5,429 nucleotides of DNA, from assembly GCA_012841255.1 (NCBI GenBank), contig DUUZ01000189.1:1-5429 (forward strand), written 5' to 3'. The first letter of the stretch is position 1; each line of letters opens with the position of its first letter. The DNA is from Clostridiaceae bacterium (GTDB lineage Bacteria; Bacillota; Clostridia; Saccharofermentanales; DTU023). The notes under the pieces are model-generated. The model did not search any database and was not told the DNA's origin. It saw only the letters and a list, made by a program, of their open reading frames with translations. Positions 1 to 5,429 of the stretch are shown here, in pieces. The position numbers were made by a program, and so were the translations under genes.

Positions 1-654
1 GCCATCCGCCAGGGCAGATCCCAGCTGCAAAAGGCCAAGACCGAACTTCTGGCGGGAGAAAGAGAACTATTCTCCGCTGAGACCGAGCTTCGGGAAAAGA
101 GAATGGAGCTCATCACCCGGGAAAACAATCTCAAAACCATTCTGGGACTCCTGGAGGAAATAGAAAAGAGCCTGTCCGGTGCAAACGAAGATTGGCTGGA
201 CCGGCAGGAAGAACTGCGAGGCACTTTACTGGCCCTGATCCGCAATCTGCCCCAGGAAATCAAGGATGCGCTGGGGCCGGCTCTTACCGAGATCGAAGCC
301 GGATTAGAAAGCAGGGAACCCCTGGATCTGGGGCAACTCCAGGCCATGTTGGGGGATCTTCGGGGCCAGCTGGAAGAGACCTTGGGACTCCTTGCTGCCG
401 GCAAGGCAGAAATCGACAAGGGTCTTGCAGCCATCAGCGATACCAAGAAGGAACTCTCCGACGGCAAGGAAGTCCTGAATGACCAGATCAGCCAACTGGG
501 ATTGAAAGAACAGGAACTCAACACCGGCAGGGCCCTTCTGGGTCTAGAAATGGGCCGGGCCCGCGAGCAATTGACCCTGGGCGAAAAAGCCCTGGACGAG
601 AAGATGGCCGAGTTTGAAAAGACCCGGGACGAGGCATTCAGGCAGGCCTCCCTG
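1..654 (+). other. Encoded coiled-coil hairpin inserted in the pump's first porter domain
   Basis: The segment is Glu/Lys/Leu-rich and shows heptads. Four successive heptads begin with 'EL' (ELLAGER, ELFSAET, ELREKRM, ELITREN; about 46-129). A second helical arm (about 385-650) contains periodic Ile/Leu such as 'AEIDKGLAAI', 'KKELSDGKEVL' and 'EQELNTGRALL'. A less regular, Pro- and Gly-containing stretch between them (about 180-380) could form the tip. AcrB has only a short link here, so this is an insertion. The second arm, about 88 residues, would be roughly 13 nm long as a continuous helix (0.15 nm per residue). Similar Leu/Gly heptads occur in YhgE/Pip proteins. The antiparallel hairpin shape is inferred from heptad pattern only. 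Confidence 0.75.
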
Positions 655-3153
655 GATGGTGTCATCACCAGGGATATGCTGTCGGCTATTCTGGCGGCCC
701 AAAACTTTTCCATGCCTGCCGGTTCCCTTTCCGAAGGAGGTCAGGACCTTCTGGTCAAGGTGGGGGATAAACTGAAAGACCAGGAAGAGCTGGAAAACCT
801 CCTTCTCTTTGACACCGGCCAGGAAGGGATCGGGCGGATTTACCTCAAGGATGTCGCCGATGTCAGCCTGACCGACAATTCGGCGGAGAGCTATGCCCGG
901 GTCAACGGCAATGCCGCCGTCATACTGACCTTCCAAAAGCAGAGCACCTTCTCCACAGCCAAGGTCACGGAAGCCGTCCGGACCAAGGCCTCCGAACTGG
1001 AATCAGAGATGGGGGAACTCCGCTTCACAGCCCTCATGGACCAGGGCATGTACATTGACATCGTCGTCGATTCTGTTTTGAAGAATGTCCTCTACGGCGG
1101 GCTTCTGGCCATCCTCATCCTCCTGCTTTTCCTGAAGGACATCCGCCCTACCTTCATCATTGCGGTCTCCATCCCCATCAGCCTGATCTTCGCTATCGCC
1201 ATGATGTACTTCACCGGCGTCAGCATTAATATCATCTCCCTGGCCGGACTGGCTTTGGGGGTCGGCATGCTGGTCGACAACTCCATTGTGGTTATTGAGA
1301 ATATCTACCGCTTAAGGCTGGAAGGCATGTCCACGATCGAAGCCAGTATCGAAGGTGCCCGCGAAATCGGCGGCGCCATCATCTCTTCGACGGTGACAAC
1401 GGCCTCTGTCTTCCTGCCCATTGTCTTCGTCAAGGGAATCTCCAAGCAGATCTTTACGGACATGGGGCTGACCATCGCCTACTCCCTTCTGGCCAGCCTG
1501 ATTGTGGCCCTGACCCTGGTCCCCATGCTGGCATCCCGGATGCTGGAAAAATCGGCTGAAAAGAAAAGCCGCTTCTTCAACCGCTTCACAGAGGGATACA
1601 CCCGTTTCCTGGGCTGGTCTCTCCGGCACCGGGCCGTCATTCTTTCTGCCGTGGCAGTCCTGGCCGTCCTCAGCCTGGTTCTCTCCCTGTCGCTTGGCAC
1701 TTCCTTCATCCCCGACATGGATGCCCCGCAGATGTCACTGTCCGTAAGCCTGGACAAGGAGGCCACAAGGGATGAACTCATCGAAGCGACAGAAGAGGTC
1801 ATCGGCCGCCTGCTGGAAATCCCCGGCATTGAAACGGTCGGTGCCTTCGAAGGCGGACTCATGTCCGGCATGGGCCTCATGGGGGGAGGCGGAAGGGGAA
1901 GAAACAGCATGTCCCTTTATCTTCTTCTGGATCAGAACCTCCGCTTGAAAAACAAGGACATGGAAGGACAGATCCTGGAAGCTACCCGGGATCTTGAGGC
2001 GGACATCAGTGTCAGTTCCTCCAATATGGACATGTCGGCCCTGAGCGGCTCCGGCATCGAGGTCATGGTCAAGGGCGAAAACCTGGATGTCCTTCAGGGG
2101 ATCGCCCGGGATCTGGGGGAAATCCTGGAGAAAGTCGAAGGAACCGTTGATGTGGTTTACGGCCGTGAGGAAACCCTGACTGAAATCCGGATCGCGGTCG
2201 ACAAGAACAAGGCTATGGAGAAGGGATTGACCGTAGCCCAGGTCTATGCCCATGTGGCAGGCAGCATTTCGGAAGGGAGAGCGCAAAGCTCCCTGACGGT
2301 TGAGAATAAGGATTACCCCCTGATCGTCCTGGACGGCCGGACCGCAAACCTGAAAGCGGATGAACTGAATAAACTGGAACTCACGGGCAAGACCCCCGAG
2401 GGCGAAGTCAAAGTTGAACTGGGCAGCATCGCTGTTATCAAGGAGGGAGAAGGCCTGGCCTCCATCAGGCGGGACAAGCAGCAGCGCTACCTGTCCGTCA
2501 CCGCCGGGATCGATCCCGAGCACAACATCGGACTGGTCAGCCAGGACTTCCAAAGAAGGATCCGGGATTACGAACTGCCGTCGGGCTACCGAATCGAGGA
2601 CGCCGGTGAGAACCAGATTATCTCGGACTCCCTTGAAGACTTAGGCTACATGCTGATCCTGGCCATTGCCTTCATCTACCTGATCATGGTGGTCCAGTTC
2701 CAGTCCCTGCTCTCGCCCTTCATTGTCATGTTCACCATCCCCCTGGCCTTTACGGGCGGCCTCCTGGCCCTCTTCCTCATGGGCTACGAGATCAGCGTCA
2801 TCTCCATGCTGGGCTTTTTGGTCTTAAGCGGGGTCGTCGTCAACAACGGCATCGTCTTCGTTGACTTTACCAACCAGCTTAGGGCCTTGGGTCTGGGCAA
2901 ACGGGAGGCCCTGATGAGAGCCGGCCGCACCCGGCTCCGCCCTATCCTGATGACGGCTGTCACAACGATATTGGGTTTATCCACGCTCTCCCTGGGTGTC
3001 GGTATGGGGTCCGAGATGCTCCAGCCCCTGGCCGTTGTTTCCATCGGCGGTCTCATCTACTCCACCCTTCTGACCCTGATCGTCATCCCGGTCATCTACG
3101 ACCTGATCCATCGGGAGAAGAAGCAGGGCTTAAGCGAAAAAGGAGGGATCTGA
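1..3153 (+). CDS. RND (HAE1/AcrB-type) efflux permease with long coiled-coil insertion, 5'-truncated by window edge
   Basis: This is an inner-membrane, cation-driven export pump of the RND superfamily. The frame is open from base 1, so the ATG at 103 is an internal Met. TM1 and the first porter segment lie outside the window. Visible order: heptad-rich helical insertion (codons 1-217); resumption of the porter fold at 'GVITRDMLSAILAAQN' (from 658), matching AcrB around residue 183; TM2 to TM4 (about 1087-1300); TM5-TM6 (1366-1545); TM7 (1627-1700); second porter domain (1701-2640) with a Gly/Met-rich loop; TM8-TM12 (2641-3105). TM4 carries 'LVDNSIVVIEN', keeping AcrB Asp407 but with Asn for Asp408. 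TM10 has 'VVNNGIVFVDF', with Asn at the AcrB Lys940 position. TM11 'RLRPILMT' keeps the Arg971 and Thr978 equivalents. These replacements are familiar from SwrC-like pumps. At least 1,050 codons are visible, so the full protein exceeds the usual ~1,030-1,050 residues. It is followed immediately by tetR. The family is certain; the substrate is unknown. Confidence 0.95.
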   Translation, partial: AIRQGRSQLQKAKTELLAGERELFSAETELREKRMELITRENNLKTILGLLEEIEKSLSGANEDWLDRQEELRGTLLALIRNLPQEIKDALGPALTEIEAGLESREPLDLGQLQAMLGDLRGQLEETLGLLAAGKAEIDKGLAAISDTKKELSDGKEVLNDQISQLGLKEQELNTGRALLGLEMGRAREQLTLGEKALDEKMAEFEKTRDEAFRQASLDGVITRDMLSAILAAQNFSMPAGSLSEGGQDLLVKVGDKLKDQEELENLLLFDTGQEGIGRIYLKDVADVSLTDNSAESYARVNGNAAVILTFQKQSTFSTAKVTEAVRTKASELESEMGELRFTALMDQGMYIDIVVDSVLKNVLYGGLLAILILLLFLKDIRPTFIIAVSIPISLIFAIAMMYFTGVSINIISLAGLALGVGMLVDNSIVVIENIYRLRLEGMSTIEASIEGAREIGGAIISSTVTTASVFLPIVFVKGISKQIFTDMGLTIAYSLLASLIVALTLVPMLASRMLEKSAEKKSRFFNRFTEGYTRFLGWSLRHRAVILSAVAVLAVLSLVLSLSLGTSFIPDMDAPQMSLSVSLDKEATRDELIEATEEVIGRLLEIPGIETVGAFEGGLMSGMGLMGGGGRGRNSMSLYLLLDQNLRLKNKDMEGQILEATRDLEADISVSSSNMDMSALSGSGIEVMVKGENLDVLQGIARDLGEILEKVEGTVDVVYGREETLTEIRIAVDKNKAMEKGLTVAQVYAHVAGSISEGRAQSSLTVENKDYPLIVLDGRTANLKADELNKLELTGKTPEGEVKVELGSIAVIKEGEGLASIRRDKQQRYLSVTAGIDPEHNIGLVSQDFQRRIRDYELPSGYRIEDAGENQIISDSLEDLGYMLILAIAFIYLIMVVQFQSLLSPFIVMFTIPLAFTGGLLALFLMGYEISVISMLGFLVLSGVVVNNGIVFVDFTNQLRALGLGKREALMRAGRTRLRPILMTAVTTILGLSTLSLGVGMGSEMLQPLAVVSIGGLIYSTLLTLIVIPVIYDLIHREKKQGLSEKGGI
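3141..3146 (+). promoter_or_regulatory. Ribosome binding site of the tetR gene inside the pump's 3' end
   Basis: AGGAGG lies nine bases before the ATG at 3156 and within the last codons of the upstream pump gene. It supports the ATG at 3156 over the ATG at 3165. It also supports translation from a shared mRNA, because no room for a separate promoter exists in the 2-base gap. Confidence 0.85.
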
Positions 3154-3155
3154 GC

Positions 3156-3764
3156 ATGCAGGAAATGAAATTCAGCTCCAAGGAAAAAGCCATCTTCGCC
3201 GGCATCATGGCCCTGATCCGGGAAGGCATCAACCCCTACACCATCAAGGTTTCGGACATCGCCAAGAGGGCGGATGTCGGCAAAGGCACCATCTACGACT
3301 ACTTTATAAGCAAGGAGGAGGCCATCTCCAAAGCTCTCCTCCATCATCTGGGTAGGGGCCTGGAAGAAACCTTGCAGGCGGTTGAGGGCAAGGATGGTTT
3401 CCGGGACAAATACTATGTGATCCTTTGGATCCTGGCTCGCCAGGCAGATGAGAATAAGGAACAATGCAAGATGTTCTCCCCCCTGGGGGAACTGTCAGAC
3501 TTTTACGAACATCTGGCAGATTACCAGGAATACCTGCAGGCCAACGACCGCTGGGTCAAAAGAATTTTTGAAGACGTCTTCGAAGCAGGAATCAGGGAGG
3601 GTCTAATCCGCTCCCTGGAAGACGAAGAAGAGAGCTATCGGGAGATGGCCATCATAGGTGCCCTGGCAGCCTTTGCCCACAGCCTGTATCACCCCGTCAC
3701 CAGCCTGCCGGCCGAAACCGCCATGGCCGCCTCCTACCGGATCCTGGTCAAGGCTTTGAGCTGA
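3156..3764 (+). CDS. TetR/AcrR-family transcriptional regulator
   Basis: This is a 202-residue DNA-binding regulator, the normal length for TetR proteins. The N-terminal domain (about residues 10-57) carries the helix-turn-helix: 'TIKVSDIAKRADVGKGTIYDYF' spans residues 29-50 in two adjoining pieces, followed by 'SKEEAISKAL', the usual start of helix 4. The remaining ~145 residues are helical and poorly conserved, as expected for a ligand-binding and dimerisation domain. The gene begins two bases after the pump stop codon with a strong ribosome binding site, so it is co-transcribed with the pump. By analogy with AcrR- and TetR-controlled pumps it probably represses its own operon and is relieved by a pump substrate. 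The operator would lie upstream of the pump, outside the window, and no operator is visible here. Family assignment is secure; ligand and direction of control are inferred. Confidence 0.93.
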   Translation: MQEMKFSSKEKAIFAGIMALIREGINPYTIKVSDIAKRADVGKGTIYDYFISKEEAISKALLHHLGRGLEETLQAVEGKDGFRDKYYVILWILARQADENKEQCKMFSPLGELSDFYEHLADYQEYLQANDRWVKRIFEDVFEAGIREGLIRSLEDEEESYREMAIIGALAAFAHSLYHPVTSLPAETAMAASYRILVKALS

Positions 3765-3774
3765 CGTTGCCCGA

Positions 3775-3803
3775 TTGCCAAAGCAGGGCCCCTTGCCTAT
3801 GAT
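3775..3803 (+). promoter_or_regulatory. Sigma-A type promoter for the ydcF remnant
   Basis: TTGCCA (3775-3780) and TATGAT (3798-3803) are separated by exactly 17 bases and lie just after the tetR stop codon. Each box differs from consensus at one position. Transcription would start near 3810, giving a leader of about 90 bases before the ATG at 3899. No gene lies in 3765-3898, and no clear T-tract terminator is seen after tetR. Confidence 0.65.
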
Positions 3804-3819
3804 TATTCTTGTGAAGCAT

Positions 3820-3867
3820 CCCGGAGGAAGAGATTTTCAGGCATGATCCCTCCCGGGTGGCCTGAAA
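3820..3867 (+). repeat. Overlapping inverted repeats in the ydcF leader
   Basis: TTTCAGGC (3835-3842) pairs perfectly with GCCTGAAA (3860-3867) around a 17-base loop. CCCGGAGG (3820-3827) can pair with CCTCCCGGG (3849-3857) with one bulged base. The two stems interlock, so only one can form as a simple hairpin at a time. Neither is followed by a T-run, so this is not an intrinsic terminator. The repeat could be an operator or a leader structure. The function is unknown and chance is possible. Confidence 0.4.
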
Positions 3868-3898
3868 TGAAAAACGGGAAAGATTGCGAGGCACCGAC

Positions 3899-4556
3899 AT
3901 GACACTCCTGCTTGCAGCTCTTCTCATCAATATTCTTTTATTTACCTGTCAGTACAGAAGAGAGCGGCGCAGTCTGCTTGTGGCTTTTTTCCTGCTGACC
4001 ACACTTCTGTCCCTGGCCGCCCTCACGGATTACATTGCCATTAACAGACCCGGCACCCTCTTCAGTCAGATCAGCCTGGCCGTCGGTGCCCTTGCCCTGA
4101 TCGGCCTTCCATGCCAATCCGGGGAGCAGCCTGATCCTGTCCGGAGGCCAGGGAGATGATGAGAAACTGGCTGAAGGCGAAGCCATGCGAAACTACGCAC
4201 TGGGACAGGGCGTCCCCAAAGAACAGGTCCTGGTCGAGAACCGTTCCCGGAACACCAAGGAAAATTTACTCTTCTCCAGGGAATTGATCGAAACCCGGGA
4301 GAAGGGACAAGCTTCGGATCCGGGGCATATCCTCCTTGTCACCAACCGCTATCATCTTCTGCGGGCCCTGCTTCTGGCCCGGGAACTGGACATCCCCTGT
4401 GACGGCCGCGGGGCTCCGACCAAGCTCTACTTTTCCATCAACGCTTTCATCCGGGAATGGGTTACCTATGTCGTAATCCGGAAGAAATTCTTTATGGCGG
4501 TCCTGGGGACAGGTTTTTTCCTTCTCCTGCTCCGGACCCTTCTTTCAGGTTCCTGA
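3899..4556 (+). pseudogene. Internally deleted and frameshifted YdcF/DUF218 (SanA/ElyC-like) membrane protein gene
   Basis: The 5' part (ATG at 3899, weak GAGG at 3888-3891; stop at 4159) encodes two or so hydrophobic segments with a basic 'CQYRRERRSLL' link, as at the N-terminus of membrane-bound YdcF proteins. After about 4110 this frame turns into unrelated, Pro/Arg-rich residues. The next frame, open from 4101 to 4556, then carries genuine DUF218 sequence: 'HANPGSSLILSGGQGDDE', then 'GEAM', 'VPKEQVLVENRSRNTKENLLFS', 'LLVTNRYHLLRALLLARELD' and a C-terminal 'NAFIREW' plus a membrane helix. The expected middle, consisting of further helices and the 'ivLGxGl...Rl' first half of the catalytic domain, is absent. 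Family comparison suggests roughly 80-110 residues are lost. An ATG at 4185 could start a C-terminal fragment, but it would lack the SGG motif. DUF218 proteins act in envelope or cell-wall processes with poorly known chemistry. A non-functional remnant is most likely; an assembly error is the alternative. Confidence 0.8.
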
Positions 4557-4558
4557 CG

Positions 4559-4594
4559 GCTTTTTTCAAGTGATCCCCCCGATTTGAAAAAAGC
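4559..4594 (+). repeat. Perfect 11-bp inverted repeat upstream of the ferredoxin gene
   Basis: GCTTTTTTCAA (4559-4569) and TTGAAAAAAGC (4584-4594) are exact reverse complements around a 14-base spacer containing six C. The repeat starts just after the ydcF remnant and ends two bases before a TATAAT box. It lacks a following T-run on either strand and so does not fit a standard terminator. Its position over the -35 region fits an operator. It could also be a weak mRNA 3'-end hairpin of the upstream gene. Confidence 0.6.
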
Positions 4595-4596
4595 AG

Positions 4597-4602
4597 TATA
4601 AT
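4597..4602 (+). promoter_or_regulatory. Candidate -10 box of the ferredoxin promoter
   Basis: A perfect TATAAT sits 59 bases before the ferredoxin ATG. No acceptable -35 hexamer lies 16-19 bases upstream; that stretch is the C-run in the loop of the inverted repeat. There is also no extended TG motif. The TTGAAA at 4584-4589 is only 7 bases away, too close to act as a -35. If this is a promoter, it may need an activator. Confidence 0.4.
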
Positions 4603-4660
4603 AACAGCGTCAATTACTTATAAGCTGTCCCACGGGAGAGCAAAACAAGGAGGAAAGAGA

Positions 4661-4846
4661 ATGAAAGCAACAGTTGACCACGATCTTTGCATCGGATGCG
4701 GCCTTTGCGAAACCATCTGCCCGGAAGTCTTTGAGATGGGCGATGACGGTCTGGCTCATGTGATCGGTGAGGTGACACCGGATCTGGAAGAGAGTGCGGA
4801 AGAAGCACGCGAATCCTGCCCGACCGAGGCGATTTCCATCGAGTAA
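4661..4846 (+). CDS. Single-cluster [4Fe-4S] ferredoxin
   Basis: This is a 61-residue soluble low-potential electron carrier. Cys10, Cys13, Cys16 (CIGCGLC) and the distal Cys53 (in 'ESCPTEAISIE') are the four cluster ligands. Cys20 (in 'TICPEVF') is the usual fifth Cys before Pro. Length and layout match the monocluster ferredoxins of Thermotoga maritima and clostridia. In the T. maritima protein the Cys20 counterpart forms a disulfide with Cys43. Here the aligned position is Ser45, so that disulfide cannot form. All four ligands are present, which predicts a [4Fe-4S] rather than a [3Fe-4S] cluster. The protein is very acidic, as is normal for ferredoxins. The start is fixed by AAGGAGG (4647-4653), seven bases before the ATG. 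The gene stands alone between its own upstream region and a terminator, so it is probably a monocistronic housekeeping gene. Its partner enzymes are unknown. Confidence 0.95.
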   Translation: MKATVDHDLCIGCGLCETICPEVFEMGDDGLAHVIGEVTPDLEESAEEARESCPTEAISIE

Positions 4847-4892
4847 TCCCCTTTCGCGACATTCAGAAGCAAATGTTCTGATGAGCTGTACC

Positions 4893-4926
4893 AAAACGGC
4901 GCCCGGTTCGGACCTGCGCCGTTTTT
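4893..4926 (+). terminator. Intrinsic terminator after the ferredoxin gene
   Basis: AAAACGGCGC (4893-4902) pairs perfectly with GCGCCGTTTT (4916-4925), and the T-run extends to 4926. The loop can close further with GGT-TCGG-ACC (4905-4914). The A-tract on the other arm means it could also work on the opposite strand. It ends 20 bases before the macrodomain start codon. Confidence 0.88.
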
Positions 4927-4946
4927 CTTACCCCTGAGGTGAACCC

Positions 4947-5429
4947 ATGCCCCTGACCATTATCCGCCAGGACATCACCAAACTTGAAGTTGACGCCATC
5001 GTCAACGCTGCCAACACGGAGCTGCAGATGGGCGGCGGGGTTTGCGGCGCCATTTTCAAGGCCGCCGGACCCCAACAACTCCAGGCTGTCTGCCAAGCCC
5101 TGGCCCCCATTCAAACCGGGGAAGCCGTGATTACGCCCGGCTTTGATCTTCCGGCCGCCTTTATTATCCACGCCGCCGGCCCTGTCTACGATAAGAACAA
5201 TGTCCGGGAAAGCGAACGCCTCCTTCGAAGTGCCTACACCAGGGCCATGGAGCTGGCCCTTGAAAATAAGCTGGAAAGGATCGCCTTCCCTCTGATCTCC
5301 AGCGGTATCTACGGCTATCCCAAGGAGGAAGCCCTCCGGGCGGCCCGGTCCGCCATCACGGACTTCCTTGAAGACCAGGAACTGGATGTCATCCTGACCG
5401 TCTACGATAAGTCCGCCTTTACCATAAGC
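4947..5429 (+). CDS. Macrodomain protein (ADP-ribose binding, probable deacetylase or hydrolase), 3'-truncated by window edge
   Basis: The 161 visible codons form a nearly complete macrodomain, which binds ADP-ribose and often hydrolyses O-acetyl-ADP-ribose or ADP-ribosyl esters in the cytoplasm. Visible motifs are 'DAIVNAAN' (residues 16-23), 'GGGVCGAIFKAAG' (29-41), 'TGEAVITPGFDLPA' (57-70), 'IIHAAGPVY' (73-81) and 'FPLISSGIYGYPKEEA' (114-129). The last is the phosphate-binding loop with Tyr122. At the position of the Asp in the YmdB/MacroD 'GGVDGAI' motif there is Cys33; I recall the same change in macrodomain proteins of other clostridia. The ATG at 4947 has GAGGTG (4936-4941) five bases upstream, and family N-termini begin at the same point. 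No stop is reached, so the C-terminal end is not visible; related clostridial proteins can continue beyond the domain. A promoter is not evident because the preceding terminator is so close. Family is certain; the exact reaction is not. Confidence 0.93.
   Translation, partial: MPLTIIRQDITKLEVDAIVNAANTELQMGGGVCGAIFKAAGPQQLQAVCQALAPIQTGEAVITPGFDLPAAFIIHAAGPVYDKNNVRESERLLRSAYTRAMELALENKLERIAFPLISSGIYGYPKEEALRAARSAITDFLEDQELDVILTVYDKSAFTIS

Noticed and set aside
103..105. ATG at 103 as the start of the pump gene
   Set aside because: The frame is open back to base 1 with the same heptad pattern, and the protein would lack TM1 and the first porter segment. The true start is outside the window.
1735..2553. 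Long reverse-strand open frame of 272 codons
   Set aside because: It lies wholly opposite the RND gene, whose protein matches a known family throughout. The reverse product has no recognisable domain and no ribosome binding site was apparent.
3765..3800. Possible terminator after tetR (GC-rich GCAGGGCCCCTTGC)
   Set aside because: Pairing is short and imperfect and no T-run follows. The same bases form the spacer of a good promoter.
3884..3886. TTG start for the ydcF remnant
   Set aside because: It adds only five residues and has no good ribosome binding site. The ATG at 3899 has GAGG seven bases upstream.
4110..4160. Programmed frameshift joining the two ydcF frames
   Set aside because: No slippery sequence is evident, and a shift would still not restore the missing central part of the protein.
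4863..4881. Small hairpin TCAGAA / TTCTGA after the ferredoxin stop
   Set aside because: Only six base pairs, AT-rich and without a T-run. The real terminator follows at 4893-4926.
4610..4894. Reverse-strand open frames over the ferredoxin
   Set aside because: They are shadows of a well-defined ferredoxin gene and match nothing recognisable.
1..5429. CRISPR array, tRNA/rRNA gene, insertion sequence or toxin-antitoxin pair
   Set aside because: I looked for spaced direct repeats, transposase motifs and terminal inverted repeats, tRNA-like folds and paired small genes, and saw none.

Overview
The window looks like a piece of a chromosome from an anaerobic, Gram-positive-type bacterium, most likely a member of the Clostridia with moderately high GC. 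The reasons are strong AGGAGG ribosome binding sites, a short clostridial-type [4Fe-4S] ferredoxin, an RND pump of the type found in Firmicutes, and a macrodomain of the clostridial 'GGGVCGAIF' type. The organism cannot be named from the sequence. All genes lie on the + strand.

Layout. (1) 1-3153 is the 3' part of an RND efflux permease whose start lies left of the window. Its first ~217 visible codons are a long heptad-rich helical insertion inside the first periplasmic/extracellular porter domain. After that the usual RND fold resumes and continues to the stop. (2) Two bases later, at 3156-3764, a TetR-family regulator follows. Its ribosome binding site lies inside the last codons of the pump, so the two form an operon and the regulator probably controls the pump. 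(3) 3765-3898 holds no gene but has a good sigma-A promoter (3775-3803) and a leader that can fold into competing hairpins. (4) 3899-4556 is a decayed YdcF/DUF218 (SanA/ElyC-like) membrane gene. Its membrane N-terminus and the C-terminal half of its catalytic domain are in different frames, and the segment that should link them is missing. (5) 4557-4660 is an intergenic region with a perfect 11-bp inverted repeat directly before a TATAAT box. (6) 4661-4846 is a 61-residue single-cluster ferredoxin. (7) A strong intrinsic terminator stands at 4893-4926. (8) A macrodomain gene starts at 4947, only 20 bases after the terminator, and runs off the right edge.

The pump and regulator form one functional unit (probable drug, peptide or lipid export with local control). 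The ydcF remnant, the ferredoxin and the macrodomain gene look like separate transcription units with no obvious shared pathway. I do not see a defence system, CRISPR array, mobile element or RNA gene. The least ordinary items are the coiled-coil insertion in the pump, the broken ydcF gene, and the regulatory DNA flanking the ferredoxin gene.
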